From the NCBI GenBank assembly GCA_044221315.1, contig JBGAPK010000015.1:1-64000 (forward strand): a stretch of DNA of 64,000 nt, read 5' to 3'. The stretch comes from JAFEBO01 sp044221315 (GTDB lineage: Bacteria; Planctomycetota; Phycisphaerae; Phycisphaerales; UBA1924). Below are positions 17,632 through 26,141 of the stretch, piece by piece (within the stretch, counting starts at the first letter, position 1; each line of letters starts with the position of its first letter). The notes under the pieces are model-generated. The model did not search any database. It was not told the DNA's origin and worked only from the letters and a program-made list of their open reading frames with translations. A program made the position numbers and the translations under genes.

Positions 17632-19015
17632 GATCGCGCCCTCGCCGTAGAAGTCGTCAAGCACGCGACGCCAATCGCTCATGTCCTTGACGGCGATCAT
17701 GCGCAGGCGGACTTCCTCCGCGCGCGGGTGGTGCGTGCTGAAGCGCACGCCGAACTTCCGCATCAGGCGTGCCGCGTGGCGTTCGCTCCAGCTTCCGGGC
17801 TCGCGCGACGAGCCGGGACGCATCGAGTGGTTGACCGAGACGAGCAGGCGGAAATGCTCGTCGAGCACGGCCCGTTGCTCCGCGATCGTGGGCGGGCGGG
17901 CCGCTTCGCCCCGCATGAGGGCGCGGGCCTGGGTGAAGATCCACGGGTTGCCGATGCAGCCGCGCGCGACGCTGACACCGCTGACTCCGGCGAATTTCAT
18001 CATCAGGAAGATGTCCTCGGCCCGCCAGACGTCGCCGGAGCCGAAGAAGATCTTGTCGGGATGCCGTTCGCGGAGCCCACGGAAGAATGTCCAGCGGCTG
18101 GGTCCGACGTATCGCTGCTCGACTGTCCGCGCGTGTACGGTGGCCCACGCGTAGCCGATGTCGTAGGCGGCGGAGAAGATGCGCTCGAAATTCTCGGCCA
18201 TCTCGGGCGTGTCGTCGAAGGCGCGGCGCAACTTTACGGCGCAGGGAATCTCCTTGGGCACGGCTTCACGGACGGCTTCAAGGATCCGGATCGCGCCGTC
18301 GGGTTCGGCGAGCCAGTGACCGCCCCGGGCTTTGCTCTTGATCTTCTTGACGGGGCAGGCGAGGTTGACGTCGATGACTTCAAAGGAGGTGTCGGAGAGA
18401 GAGGTGTCGAGGTGTCGAGGTGTCAAGGTGTCCCGGGAGCCTCAGGTGCTCGCCGGGCTCTGGAAACTTCCCATCCTCGTACGCGATCTCCCGGTACGCG
18501 CGATCGCTCCGACTGCCCTGCTCGATCATCTTGATTGCGGCGGCGGCCATCTCGCGCGGGTCGCTGCCCATGATCTGTCCGGCGAGGGGATGGTCTTCCG
18601 CACCGCCGGGCACGTTGTCGGCGATCTCGCCGAGGTCGGCCTTCGCGAAGCCCCTGCCGCCGGCGAGGAGCGTGCGGTCGAGAAGGGCCTCGGTCACGCA
18701 GAATGGGCAACCGTGCCGCCGCGCGATGATGCGCATCGCGGCGTCGCTGTAGCCTGCGAGCCCGGCCTGGAAGAACGGTGCGCTAAAGCCCGGGACGATT
18801 TCCGGTATGCGAGGGTCGATTCCGCCCCCGCCAAACGCGCGGCCAACGTCGGCCGCGGCACGCCGGGCGTCGATGGCCTCGATTCCCGGAGCTATGGCCG
18901 GTGACGGCCCGGTCGCGTTGCCGCCGCTCTCTCCCGCTTCGCACGAAATCGAGTCCTCGCCTCCCTCGCAGGAAACGTCGTCATCGTCGCGGGCTGCACT
19001 TCGCGGGTCGCTCAA
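17614..19015 (-). pseudogene. dus: tRNA-dihydrouridine synthase split by an octanucleotide repeat
   Basis: Two frames together encode a Dus flavoenzyme that reduces uridines in tRNA. The upstream frame reads PFFQAGLAGYSDAAMRI, then GQIMGSDPREMAAAAIKMIEQ and runs into a CGACACCT octamer array, stopping at 18380. The downstream frame resumes at FEVIDVNLACPVKK (catalytic Cys) and carries AVKLR, VHARTVEQRY, GSGDVW and VARGCIGNPWIF to the stop at 17614. The array (18387-18433) leaves the two halves out of phase; one extra 8-bp unit would join them exactly. About 45 residues around the array are unusual for the family. The start is uncertain: a TTG at 19015 overlaps the stop of the MOSC gene. It is either broken or phase-variable. 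Confidence 0.8.
18387..18433. repeat. Octanucleotide tandem repeat inside dus
   Basis: Five copies of a unit AGGTGTCN: one at 18387-18394, a GAGAGAG spacer, then four contiguous copies at 18402-18433 (AGGTGTCG, AGGTGTCG, AGGTGTCA, AGGTGTCC). Because eight is not a multiple of three, unit gain or loss switches the reading frame. Confidence 0.9.
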
Positions 19016-19500
19016 AGCGCACCCGCGCCAGAGATCGTGGCGGTGTCGCCGCTGCGCAGCGTTCCTTCCCTGAGGACCCTGGCGTACAAACGCGACTCGC
19101 CCGGCCTCTCGTCCTGCTGGATCCGCCTGAACTCGAGGTTCTGGAACGAATCGCGGATCGTGGAGCAGGGGTTGCAGTAGGAGACGATTTCCAATTCGAC
19201 GCCCGACGCGAAAGAGATCCGAGCTCCGGGAACGAGCGCCGCCCACTCCGCTGGCGTCACACCGCCCATGGTGACGTTTTCTCCGGCTGTTCCCGGGGCG
19301 ATGGGGTGACCTTCGTTCCGCAGTCGCTCGATGACCGAGAGAGCGAAGAGGCAGACCGCGCGGTCGGGCCCGCCGTGGTGCTTCCGGTCGTTCTGCCAGT
19401 CGCCTTCGACACCCTCCCGTGTGACCCGGGCGCTGGCCACGGCCAACTTGGGCACGCCGCCCTGGGAAACGCTGATCTGGTACACGTGGGGTAAGGCCAT
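19012..19500 (-). CDS. MOSC-domain protein
   Basis: A 162-residue MOSC (Mo-cofactor sulfurase C-terminal) domain protein related to YiiM. The ATG at 19500 with GAAG upstream gives HVYQISVSQGGVPK and then VEGDWQNDRKHHGGPDRAVCL, the family block with the conserved GGPDRAV. GTAGENVTMGGV and the candidate cofactor cysteine in IVSYCNPCSTIRDSF follow. Such proteins bind molybdenum cofactor-derived sulfur groups, and relatives reduce N-hydroxylated substrates. The stop overlaps a possible TTG start of dus, suggesting an operon. Confidence 0.85.
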   Translation of the reverse strand: MALPHVYQISVSQGGVPKLAVASARVTREGVEGDWQNDRKHHGGPDRAVCLFALSVIERLRNEGHPIAPGTAGENVTMGGVTPAEWAALVPGARISFASGVELEIVSYCNPCSTIRDSFQNLEFRRIQQDERPGESRLYARVLREGTLRSGDTATISGAGAL

Positions 19501-19568
19501 GCCCAATTCTTCGCACCGCCCGGGTCGGTTGGTTCGGTGCCCGGAGTCGGGTACTCTCTCGTCACCGC

Positions 19569-20009
19569 ATGCACCTCTCGGCCCACATCCTGGTTTCCCT
19601 AGCCTGCACGCTCCTCGCGCTTCCGGGATGCCACTCGGTAACTCCCGTTGACTACGCCCGGCCCTACCCCAAGCAACTTCCGCCCGGGCCGGTGCTGGAT
19701 GTGCAGGTCTTCCGCAAGAACAAGACACTGGAATTCACCAACACAACGGCCGAACCGATCGGGCCGGGGACGATCTGGCTCAACCGGCGCTGGAGCAGAC
19801 CGATCAAGGAGCCGGTCGGCGTGGGGCAGAGCGTGGCGATTCCGCTCGGCGAATTCAGGGATGAGTTTGGCGATCCGTTCGAGCCCGGCGGGTTTTGGGC
19901 CACAGAGGCCGCGGACGTGCTGGTGCTTTGCCAGGTTGAGGTCCCGCACGAGGGGAAAGATGCGGAGATCTATGGCCTGGTGACGGTCCAGAGCTTTGGG
20001 GACGATTGA
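19569..20009 (+). CDS. Small lipoprotein
   Basis: A 146-residue lipoprotein: MHLSAHILVSLACTLLALPGC carries a signal and lipobox (LPGC, Cys21). The mature part has NKTLEFTNTTAEPIGPGTIWLNRRW and other short strands that look like a small beta domain. No named family is recognised. It is divergent from the MOSC gene (68 bp between starts) and upstream of the coiled-coil membrane protein. Confidence 0.72.
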   Translation: MHLSAHILVSLACTLLALPGCHSVTPVDYARPYPKQLPPGPVLDVQVFRKNKTLEFTNTTAEPIGPGTIWLNRRWSRPIKEPVGVGQSVAIPLGEFRDEFGDPFEPGGFWATEAADVLVLCQVEVPHEGKDAEIYGLVTVQSFGDD

Positions 20010-20184
20010 ACGGAGAATCGGGGCCCGGCACGCCGTTTGGGCCCGCCGGGCGGAATATCCGAACATTCTCCTAGAATTCGACGCTCCATCGTGACGATGG
20101 GCGAAACGAAGGCCCCGCGATTGCCGTAGAAGTAGGGTGGGCGAGCGGGGAGCGTTCGGGGATGCGATGGCCGGGAGATTTGCG

Positions 20185-22014
20185 ATGAAGTACGTGCATA
20201 ACGCCGTCCGCGCCGCGTCGATCCGGCTGTTCATCATCCGGTTCTTCGCGCGTGCCGCGACACTGATCACGGTTGCGATCATCGCGCTGTTCGTCGCCAC
20301 CCTGCTCGACCGCCTGCTCGGTGTCGCCATCAATTGGCGTCTTTCGCTCTACGTCGCCTCGGGCGCGGCGATTGTGATCGCGCTCGCCTGGTCGCTCCTC
20401 ACGCGTCAGCGCGAGATGGCCGCGGCACGCGTGCTCGACGAGCGCGCCGGGCTCCGCGAATCGCTCTCGACCGCGCTGTGTGTTGAGAAGGAAAAGGACT
20501 CCTGGGCCAAGGCGGTCGTGTTGAGCGCGGAAGAAAAGGCACGCTCGCTCAATGTCGCCCGCGCGATCCCGATCGAGGCGCCGTCGCGCTGGTACGTTCC
20601 GGTCTTTGCCGCGCTTGGCGTGGCCATTCTCTGGATGAGCCTCCCCCGCTACGACCTCATGGGGCTCTTCGCCAAGCGCAACGAGCAGCACGATCACGCC
20701 CAGGAGATCATCCAGGTCAAGGCCGAGGTGAAGGCCAAGGAAGACAAGCTCGCGGAAATGCTCGCCAAGGCGGGCATCGACATGAAGAAGGAAGGCGACG
20801 ACGACGCCCTCACCGGCAAGCCCGCCAGCGAAGTGAACCCGGAGGAAATCCGGCGTGCGGCGGTCAAGAAGCTCACGGACGTCAACGACAAGCTCAGCCA
20901 GCTCCAAGCGAGCGAGCACCAGCAGCAGTTGCAGTCGCTTCAGGATCAGCTCAAGCAGCTCAAGCAGCCGGGGCCCGGACCGCTGCAGGAAATGTCGCGC
21001 AACCTGGCGAAGGGCGACTTCGGTAAGGCTCAAGAGAACCTCGCCGAACTCCAGAAGAAGCTGCAGGATTCGTCGCTCTCGCCGCAGGACAAAGAGCAGC
21101 TCAAGAAGCAGCTCGACAACATGTCCAAGCAGCTCCAAGACCAGGCCGCCAAGCAGGAACAGTTGAAGAACCAGCTGCAGCAGGCGGGCATGGACAAGAA
21201 GACGGCCGAGCAGCTCGCCAAGCAGGCGGCATCGAACCCGGAAGCCCTCAAGAAGGCCCTCGAGCAGCTCAAGAACATGCCCCCCGAGCAGCAGAAGAAG
21301 CTGATCGAATCATCGATGGCCATGGCCAAGTCGATGAGCCAGTGCGACAAGATGGGTCAGTCAATGAACCAGATGGCGCAGGCCATGTCCAAGGAGGGCA
21401 TGGGCAAGGAAGGCCAGCAGGCCATGCAGCAGATGTCGCAGCAGATGAGCGAGATGGAGCAACTGTCGCAGGACTCCAAGTCGCTCCAGGCCGCCATGAG
21501 CGAGGCGCAGAAGCAGCTCAAGGAGATGGGCGGCCAGTGCGACAAGGACGGTGAGTGCGACGGCTGCAAGAGCGGCGGCAAGTGCAAGGGCGGCGACTGC
21601 AAGAACGCCAAGAACGGCATGTGGGCACAGGGTGATTCCGAGCGCGAGGGCAAGGGCTCCGGCGGCCCCGGCCACGGCGACGGCCGCAGCCCCGAGCAGC
21701 AGGCCGCGGATTACCGCACCGAGAAGCGGAAGGCAAATTCACAGACGCAGGGCGGCCCGATCATCGGCACGCGCCTGGTCTACGGCGAGCAGGTCCGGGG
21801 TGAGTCGGCCGCGGAGTTTGCGTCGGCCGTGGAAACCGCGAAGGGTTCGGCCGCCGAGGCGCTCGAGGCCATGCGCGTTCCGCGCGAGTACCAGGACGCC
21901 GTGAAGAAGTATTTCGGCACGCTCGAGAAAAAGGCCGACGACGCCAAGGCCAAGCCGGACGCGGCGCCAGAGGCCAAGCCAACGCCGGCCCCCACCGGCA
22001 AGCCGAAGGTCTGA
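20185..22014 (+). CDS. Membrane protein with a long Gln/Lys/Met-rich coiled coil
   Basis: A 609-residue protein. The ATG at 20185 has GGGAG seven bases upstream; longer in-frame starts (20137, 20167) are less likely. Two N-terminal membrane segments (about residues 20-42 and 52-72), a DERAGLRESLSTAL region and a third segment (about 135-155) precede a long coiled coil (about 165-460) with repeated QLKQLKQ, KDKEQLKKQLDNMSKQLQ and MNQMAQAM runs. A Cys/Gly/Lys cluster follows (CDKDGECDGCKSGGKCKGG, about 455-475), then a Lys/Pro/Ala tail. Similar proteins occur next to von Willebrand/DUF58 loci in planctomycetes, but none is adjacent here. Function is unknown. Confidence 0.75.
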   Translation: MKYVHNAVRAASIRLFIIRFFARAATLITVAIIALFVATLLDRLLGVAINWRLSLYVASGAAIVIALAWSLLTRQREMAAARVLDERAGLRESLSTALCVEKEKDSWAKAVVLSAEEKARSLNVARAIPIEAPSRWYVPVFAALGVAILWMSLPRYDLMGLFAKRNEQHDHAQEIIQVKAEVKAKEDKLAEMLAKAGIDMKKEGDDDALTGKPASEVNPEEIRRAAVKKLTDVNDKLSQLQASEHQQQLQSLQDQLKQLKQPGPGPLQEMSRNLAKGDFGKAQENLAELQKKLQDSSLSPQDKEQLKKQLDNMSKQLQDQAAKQEQLKNQLQQAGMDKKTAEQLAKQAASNPEALKKALEQLKNMPPEQQKKLIESSMAMAKSMSQCDKMGQSMNQMAQAMSKEGMGKEGQQAMQQMSQQMSEMEQLSQDSKSLQAAMSEAQKQLKEMGGQCDKDGECDGCKSGGKCKGGDCKNAKNGMWAQGDSEREGKGSGGPGHGDGRSPEQQAADYRTEKRKANSQTQGGPIIGTRLVYGEQVRGESAAEFASAVETAKGSAAEALEAMRVPREYQDAVKKYFGTLEKKADDAKAKPDAAPEAKPTPAPTGKPKV

Positions 22015-22050
22015 TTTCGGAGCGCCGGCCGGCACGCAGTGAATTCGCTC

Positions 22051-23133
22051 ATGATCCCCTCCGCCATCCTCCGCTCACTCCGCGCCCTTGCCTGCGTGCT
22101 CGCCATCTTGCCGATCGCATGCGATCGGCGATCGGAATCGGAAATTGTCCCCGGCCCGGCCTCTACCACGAATGAGCTCGTCCTCTACGTTTCTGCCGAT
22201 GATGCGCTTTACCGGCCCGTCGTGCAGTCCTTTGAAGCCGCCACGGGTGCCAAGGTGCTCGTCGTCGCCGATACCGAAGCAACCAAGACCTTTGGATTGG
22301 TCCGCCGGCTCATCGAGGAGAAGAGCAAGCCCCGCGCCGACGTCTTCTGGGCGAGCGAACCCCTGGGGATGATCCGCCTTGCGCAGGCGGGCGTTCTCCA
22401 GGATCTTGCCATCGCCGCCCAGCAGGAAAAGTCGGGTCCGGCGCATTGGGTTCCTCTGGCGTATCGCGCCCGCGTCATTGTCTTCCACAAGGATCGCTTC
22501 AAGCCCGGGGAGGAACCCCGCCGCCTGGGAGATCTTCTGAATCCAGAACTGAAAGGCAAGATCGGACTTGCCCGTCCCCAGTTCGGCACAACCCGCACGC
22601 ACATGGCGACACTCCTGGCGATGTTCGGCGAGGAGAAGCTTGTTGCGTTCCTTCGTTCGCTCAAGGCGAACGGCGCCCGGCTTTATGACGGAAACTCGGC
22701 GGTGGCCCAGGCCGTTGCGCAGGGCGAGATCAGCGCCGGGCTCACCGATTCGGACGATGTCGAGGCGGGGAAGGATCAGAAATGGCCGATCTCGGCGCGC
22801 GGCGGCACGGGCGATCTCCGGGCGTCGAAGCCCGGCGAGCCGGCTGGAATCGTGCTCATGATGCCTCACACGGCAGGGATGATCGGGGGCGCGAAGAACC
22901 CGGAGCTCTCGAGAAAATTCATCGCGCACCTGCTGAGCGACGACGTGCAGAAGCTCTTTCTTTCGTCCAAGGCGGCGATGCGGCCCGGAGAAGCGTCTTC
23001 GCTCCCGCCCACGGTCTTCTCGCCCGAGGCGGTCGCGAAAATGGGGCCCGAGGCTCATCCGGACTACCGAGCGGCGGCCCCGCTCGAGTCCAAGGCCGTC
23101 GAACTCTTCGAGCGGGTGTGGGCGGAGCCTTAA
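22051..23133 (+). CDS. Iron(III)-type extracellular solute-binding lipoprotein
   Basis: A 360-residue substrate-binding protein of the family 1 / Fe3+ (FbpA, FutA, AfuA) class. The signal ends in a lipobox (LPIACD), so it is tethered to a membrane. VLYVSADDALYRPVVQSFEAATG, RADVFWASEPLGM, VPLAYRARVIVFHKDRF and GLTDSDDVEAG fit the periplasmic-binding fold with a Tyr-rich or anion-assisted Fe3+ site. No permease or ATPase gene is beside it, so the transporter must be encoded elsewhere or the protein acts alone. A GTG at 22039 would add four residues. Confidence 0.85.
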   Translation: MIPSAILRSLRALACVLAILPIACDRRSESEIVPGPASTTNELVLYVSADDALYRPVVQSFEAATGAKVLVVADTEATKTFGLVRRLIEEKSKPRADVFWASEPLGMIRLAQAGVLQDLAIAAQQEKSGPAHWVPLAYRARVIVFHKDRFKPGEEPRRLGDLLNPELKGKIGLARPQFGTTRTHMATLLAMFGEEKLVAFLRSLKANGARLYDGNSAVAQAVAQGEISAGLTDSDDVEAGKDQKWPISARGGTGDLRASKPGEPAGIVLMMPHTAGMIGGAKNPELSRKFIAHLLSDDVQKLFLSSKAAMRPGEASSLPPTVFSPEAVAKMGPEAHPDYRAAAPLESKAVELFERVWAEP

Positions 23134-23286
23134 TCGCTTGCCGCACGGCCGGTTTTGCTTGAATTCGACCCCCACATCCGGTAGCTTCTGGGAACACCTC
23201 ATTCCGGGAGATGGCGACATCCCCGATGCGGGAAACAGAGTCGCCGCGGACCGCTTGCCCGGTCGCGGCCAACCAGGAGCCTCACC

Positions 23287-25038
23287 ATGAACCGTCTCAG
23301 TGCCGCCGTGTGCCTGTTCACCATCGCGGGGCTCGCCAACGCCGCCAGCCCTCCGACTCTCGTCAGCTATCAGGGAAGGATTACGGATGGAGGCGCGCCG
23401 GCGAACGGTTCGTACGGAATGGTCTTCCGCACGTTCACGGATTCGGTCGCGGGAACGGAAATCATGGTTGAGGGAAAAAGCGGGATCAACGCGGTGTCCG
23501 TCAGCAACGGCGTCTTCAGCACCACGCTGGGCGCGAACAGCATCATCAACGACGGTGCGGGCGCGGGGGTTTACACCAACTACGGCGACGTCTTTCGCGA
23601 TTTTTCCATCGTGTGGATGCAGGTGGAGGTGAACGGAACGCCGGTTCTGCCGCGCCAGCGCATGGTGGCGGCACCGTACGCGCTCAATTCCACCAACCTG
23701 AACGGCCTGTCCTCCGGTTCATTCCTGCGGAGCGACACCAGTGATACCCACACGTCGGGCACCCTGACGATCAGCGGGTCCTCAACGCTCAGCGTGCAGG
23801 GTGGATTCAACGTCGACAACAACACAACGCTTGTCGTCGGCGGGGACCCTGCCCTTTTCAAGATCGATGGCACGAATATGGTGCTGACCCTGGGAACGGC
23901 GGCGGACCGGACTGTGATCCCGGGACAGGTCGAGGTCGGCGACGACCTGACCGTGGGGAACCGGGCCTTTCTCGGATATAACGCGGCGGGGGAGGGCGAC
24001 AGGATCATCTATTTCTTTGAGGACGGCTCGAACACCGGAGAAGAATTCCGCTGGGATGATTCCGTCGATCGCTTCGTTTTCTCCGACGGCATCCACGTCC
24101 AAGGCAACGTGACGATCGAGGATCCGGACGGCTTCAGCGACATTCAGTCCTCCGGCGGCATCACCATCCGCATCGACACCGACAACAACGAGAGCGGTGC
24201 CAACGCCGGCGTCTTCAGCATCAACGCCAACCAGGCCGAGATCTTCGGTACCCCACTGCTCCAGATTCAGAGCACCGACGAGGCGAATCTGCTCCTCGAC
24301 AACGGCGTGACGACCGATGCGTTCGATTTTGCCGAGGCCTTCCGACCGGTCGCCGGCCAGTGCGACATGGAACCGGGCGATGTCGTGGCGCTTGCCGTCG
24401 GGGGCGAGAACAAGGAACATGTCGCCCGCACCACACAGGCCGGGCAGGCCATGCTTCTGGGTGTCGTATCCACGAACCCCGCGTTCACCTGCGGCATGGG
24501 AATCAGTTCGATCCAGGAGTCCGACGCGGACCTCGCCAAACTCCAGGAGACCATGTTCTACGCCGGCGACCAATGGGCCGTCCGGACGATCGGAAACATG
24601 CTGCAGACGCGCGTCCGTCAGGAATGGCGCCCCATCGCCATGCTCGGGCGCGTCCCCTGCAAGGTTGACACCAAGTACGGGGTCATCCGCGCGGGTGATC
24701 GCCTCACCAGCAGCCCCACCGCCGGTCACGCCATGAAGCAGACCGGGCCCGGCATGTCGCTCGGCATCGCCATGGAGGATGCATCGCAGCCCGGGAAGAT
24801 TCTGGTGCTCGTCCGCCCGATGTGGTACGGCGGCTCTTCGGAGGATTTCGGCAACCTCGCCGAAACCACTAAGACCAATGTTGTCAACGCGTCGCACGTC
24901 GTTGCGCCGCCTGCGGCAGATTCTGCCCGCGTCGCGGAGCTGGAAGCCGAGACCCGCGACCTCAAGGCCCGCCTCGCCGACCTGGAACGCCTCGTCACCG
25001 CGCAGATGCAGGGCAACCGCGTGCTGACGCAGAAGTAG
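23287..25038 (+). CDS. Secreted fibre-like protein with C-terminal coiled coil
   Basis: A 583-residue exported protein; AGGAG precedes the ATG. The signal peptide ends at GLANA. The N-terminal block TLVSYQGRITDGGAPANGSY with APYALNSTNLNGLSS is a pattern common in large secreted planctomycete and Bacteroidota proteins. The middle is Gly/Asn/Thr/Ser-rich and beta-like (GTLTISGSSTLSVQGGFNVD), resembling phage tail-fibre or adhesin stalks. A globular part with FAEAFRPVAGQCDMEPGDVV follows, and the last 40 residues form a coiled coil (RVAELEAETRDLKARLADLE). It lacks the dockerin-like tag. A terminator follows. Confidence 0.75.
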   Translation: MNRLSAAVCLFTIAGLANAASPPTLVSYQGRITDGGAPANGSYGMVFRTFTDSVAGTEIMVEGKSGINAVSVSNGVFSTTLGANSIINDGAGAGVYTNYGDVFRDFSIVWMQVEVNGTPVLPRQRMVAAPYALNSTNLNGLSSGSFLRSDTSDTHTSGTLTISGSSTLSVQGGFNVDNNTTLVVGGDPALFKIDGTNMVLTLGTAADRTVIPGQVEVGDDLTVGNRAFLGYNAAGEGDRIIYFFEDGSNTGEEFRWDDSVDRFVFSDGIHVQGNVTIEDPDGFSDIQSSGGITIRIDTDNNESGANAGVFSINANQAEIFGTPLLQIQSTDEANLLLDNGVTTDAFDFAEAFRPVAGQCDMEPGDVVALAVGGENKEHVARTTQAGQAMLLGVVSTNPAFTCGMGISSIQESDADLAKLQETMFYAGDQWAVRTIGNMLQTRVRQEWRPIAMLGRVPCKVDTKYGVIRAGDRLTSSPTAGHAMKQTGPGMSLGIAMEDASQPGKILVLVRPMWYGGSSEDFGNLAETTKTNVVNASHVVAPPAADSARVAELEAETRDLKARLADLERLVTAQMQGNRVLTQK

Positions 25039-25065
25039 TTCACTCTCCGGAGCCGGCTTGCTCGC

Positions 25066-25092
25066 AAACCCCGCGGCCTCCCGCGGGGTTTT
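25066..25092 (+). terminator. Rho-independent terminator
   Basis: Perfect 10-bp stem AACCCCGCGG / CCGCGGGGTT with loop CCTC, followed by TTTTCATTTT, 28 bp past the stop of the fibre-like gene. It separates that gene from the convergent fpg. Confidence 0.9.
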
Positions 25093-25110
25093 CATTTTCC
25101 CCTGCCCAAT

Positions 25111-26028
25111 TCATGCGCCCGAATTGCCCAACTCGGCTTCCCACTCCTCCACCGTCCGCGGCCAATCCTGCTTCAGGAGCCGCGACAGCGATCGGTCCGC
25201 CAGGACCTTGCCACCCGTCTGGCAGGTCGCGCAGTAATTGGTCTCGTTTTCCGCGTGCACGATGCGCTGGACGGGACTGCCGCAGTCGGGGCAGGGCTTG
25301 CCGTACTTGCCGTGCACCGCGAATTCAGGCCGAAACGCCGTGATCTCGCCGATGCCCGGAAACTTCTTCTCGAACTGCTTGCGCATTCGCCCGCACCAGT
25401 CGCTCAGCACACGCAGCGTCGCCGTGTGCAGCTGTGCGGCCTCTTCCTCGCTTATCGATCCCGTCAGCTTGATCGGGCTCAGGCGTGCCGCGTGGAGAAT
25501 CTCATCGCTGTACGCATTGCCGATCCCGGAGAACGCGCTCGGATCGGTCAGCCTTCGCTTCAGCGTCCGGTTTTCCGCTCGCAGCACCTCGGCAAATTGC
25601 GCCGGAGTGCATGTGAGAACTTCGATTCCACCGCGGCCGAGCGCTTTGAGCGCATCTCGGCCGCGCACGATGTGCATCGCCGCACGCTTCTTCGGGCTCG
25701 CCTCCGTCAGCAGCAGCGTTCCCGTGTCCACGAACTCAAACGTTGCAAGGTCGATCTTTCCCCGGGGCTGCACGCTCCCGTCCTTCCAAAGCAACCGCCC
25801 CGCGATCATCAGATGCAGCACCAGGAACAAGTCGCCGGCAAGCGCCAGCACGATCCGCTTCCCCAGCCTTTCAATGCCGACAACACGCCGCCCCTCCACC
25901 GCCTCAACCGGCGGCTCGAATGTCCGCACCAGGAACGGCCCCTTCACCCGCACGCGCGACAACGCCTTCCCGACGACCCGCGTCGAAAGCGCCCCCACAT
26001 ACGCCTCAATATCAGGAAGTTCCGGCAC
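25111..26028 (-). CDS. mutM: Formamidopyrimidine-DNA glycosylase family protein
   Basis: A 305-residue Fpg/Nei glycosylase that removes oxidised bases and cleaves the abasic site. Starting at GTG, the mature N-terminus PELPDIEAYV keeps the catalytic Pro1 and Glu2. RLGKRIVLAL carries the conserved beta-hairpin Lys, PSAFSGIGNAYSDEILH is the helix-two-turn-helix, and the C-terminal zinc finger CPDCGSPVQ...NYCATCQTGG completes the fold. The PELPDIE variant and long HGKYGKP insertion suggest a Fpg-like subfamily rather than classical MutM. It sits convergent to the fibre-like gene. Confidence 0.9.
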   Translation of the reverse strand: MPELPDIEAYVGALSTRVVGKALSRVRVKGPFLVRTFEPPVEAVEGRRVVGIERLGKRIVLALAGDLFLVLHLMIAGRLLWKDGSVQPRGKIDLATFEFVDTGTLLLTEASPKKRAAMHIVRGRDALKALGRGGIEVLTCTPAQFAEVLRAENRTLKRRLTDPSAFSGIGNAYSDEILHAARLSPIKLTGSISEEEAAQLHTATLRVLSDWCGRMRKQFEKKFPGIGEITAFRPEFAVHGKYGKPCPDCGSPVQRIVHAENETNYCATCQTGGKVLADRSLSRLLKQDWPRTVEEWEAELGNSGA

Positions 26029-26100
26029 ACCAACAGCCTACCGCGCCCCACCGCCGGATCGGCGCCGTTCTGCCTAGTCGCTTTGCGGCTTTGCTGCCTT

Positions 26101-26140
26101 TATTTGCCGCTCTGCTGTTCTGCTGCTCTACTGCTCTACC
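26101..26140. repeat. Octanucleotide repeat (GCTCTGCT family), second copy
   Basis: TATTTGCC leader followed by GCTCTGCT, GTTCTGCT, GCTCTACT, GCTCTACC (26109-26140). It starts one base after the stop of the lipoprotein at 26142 (minus strand) and shares its leader and first unit with the repeat at 872. Confidence 0.75.
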
Positions 26141-26141
26141 C

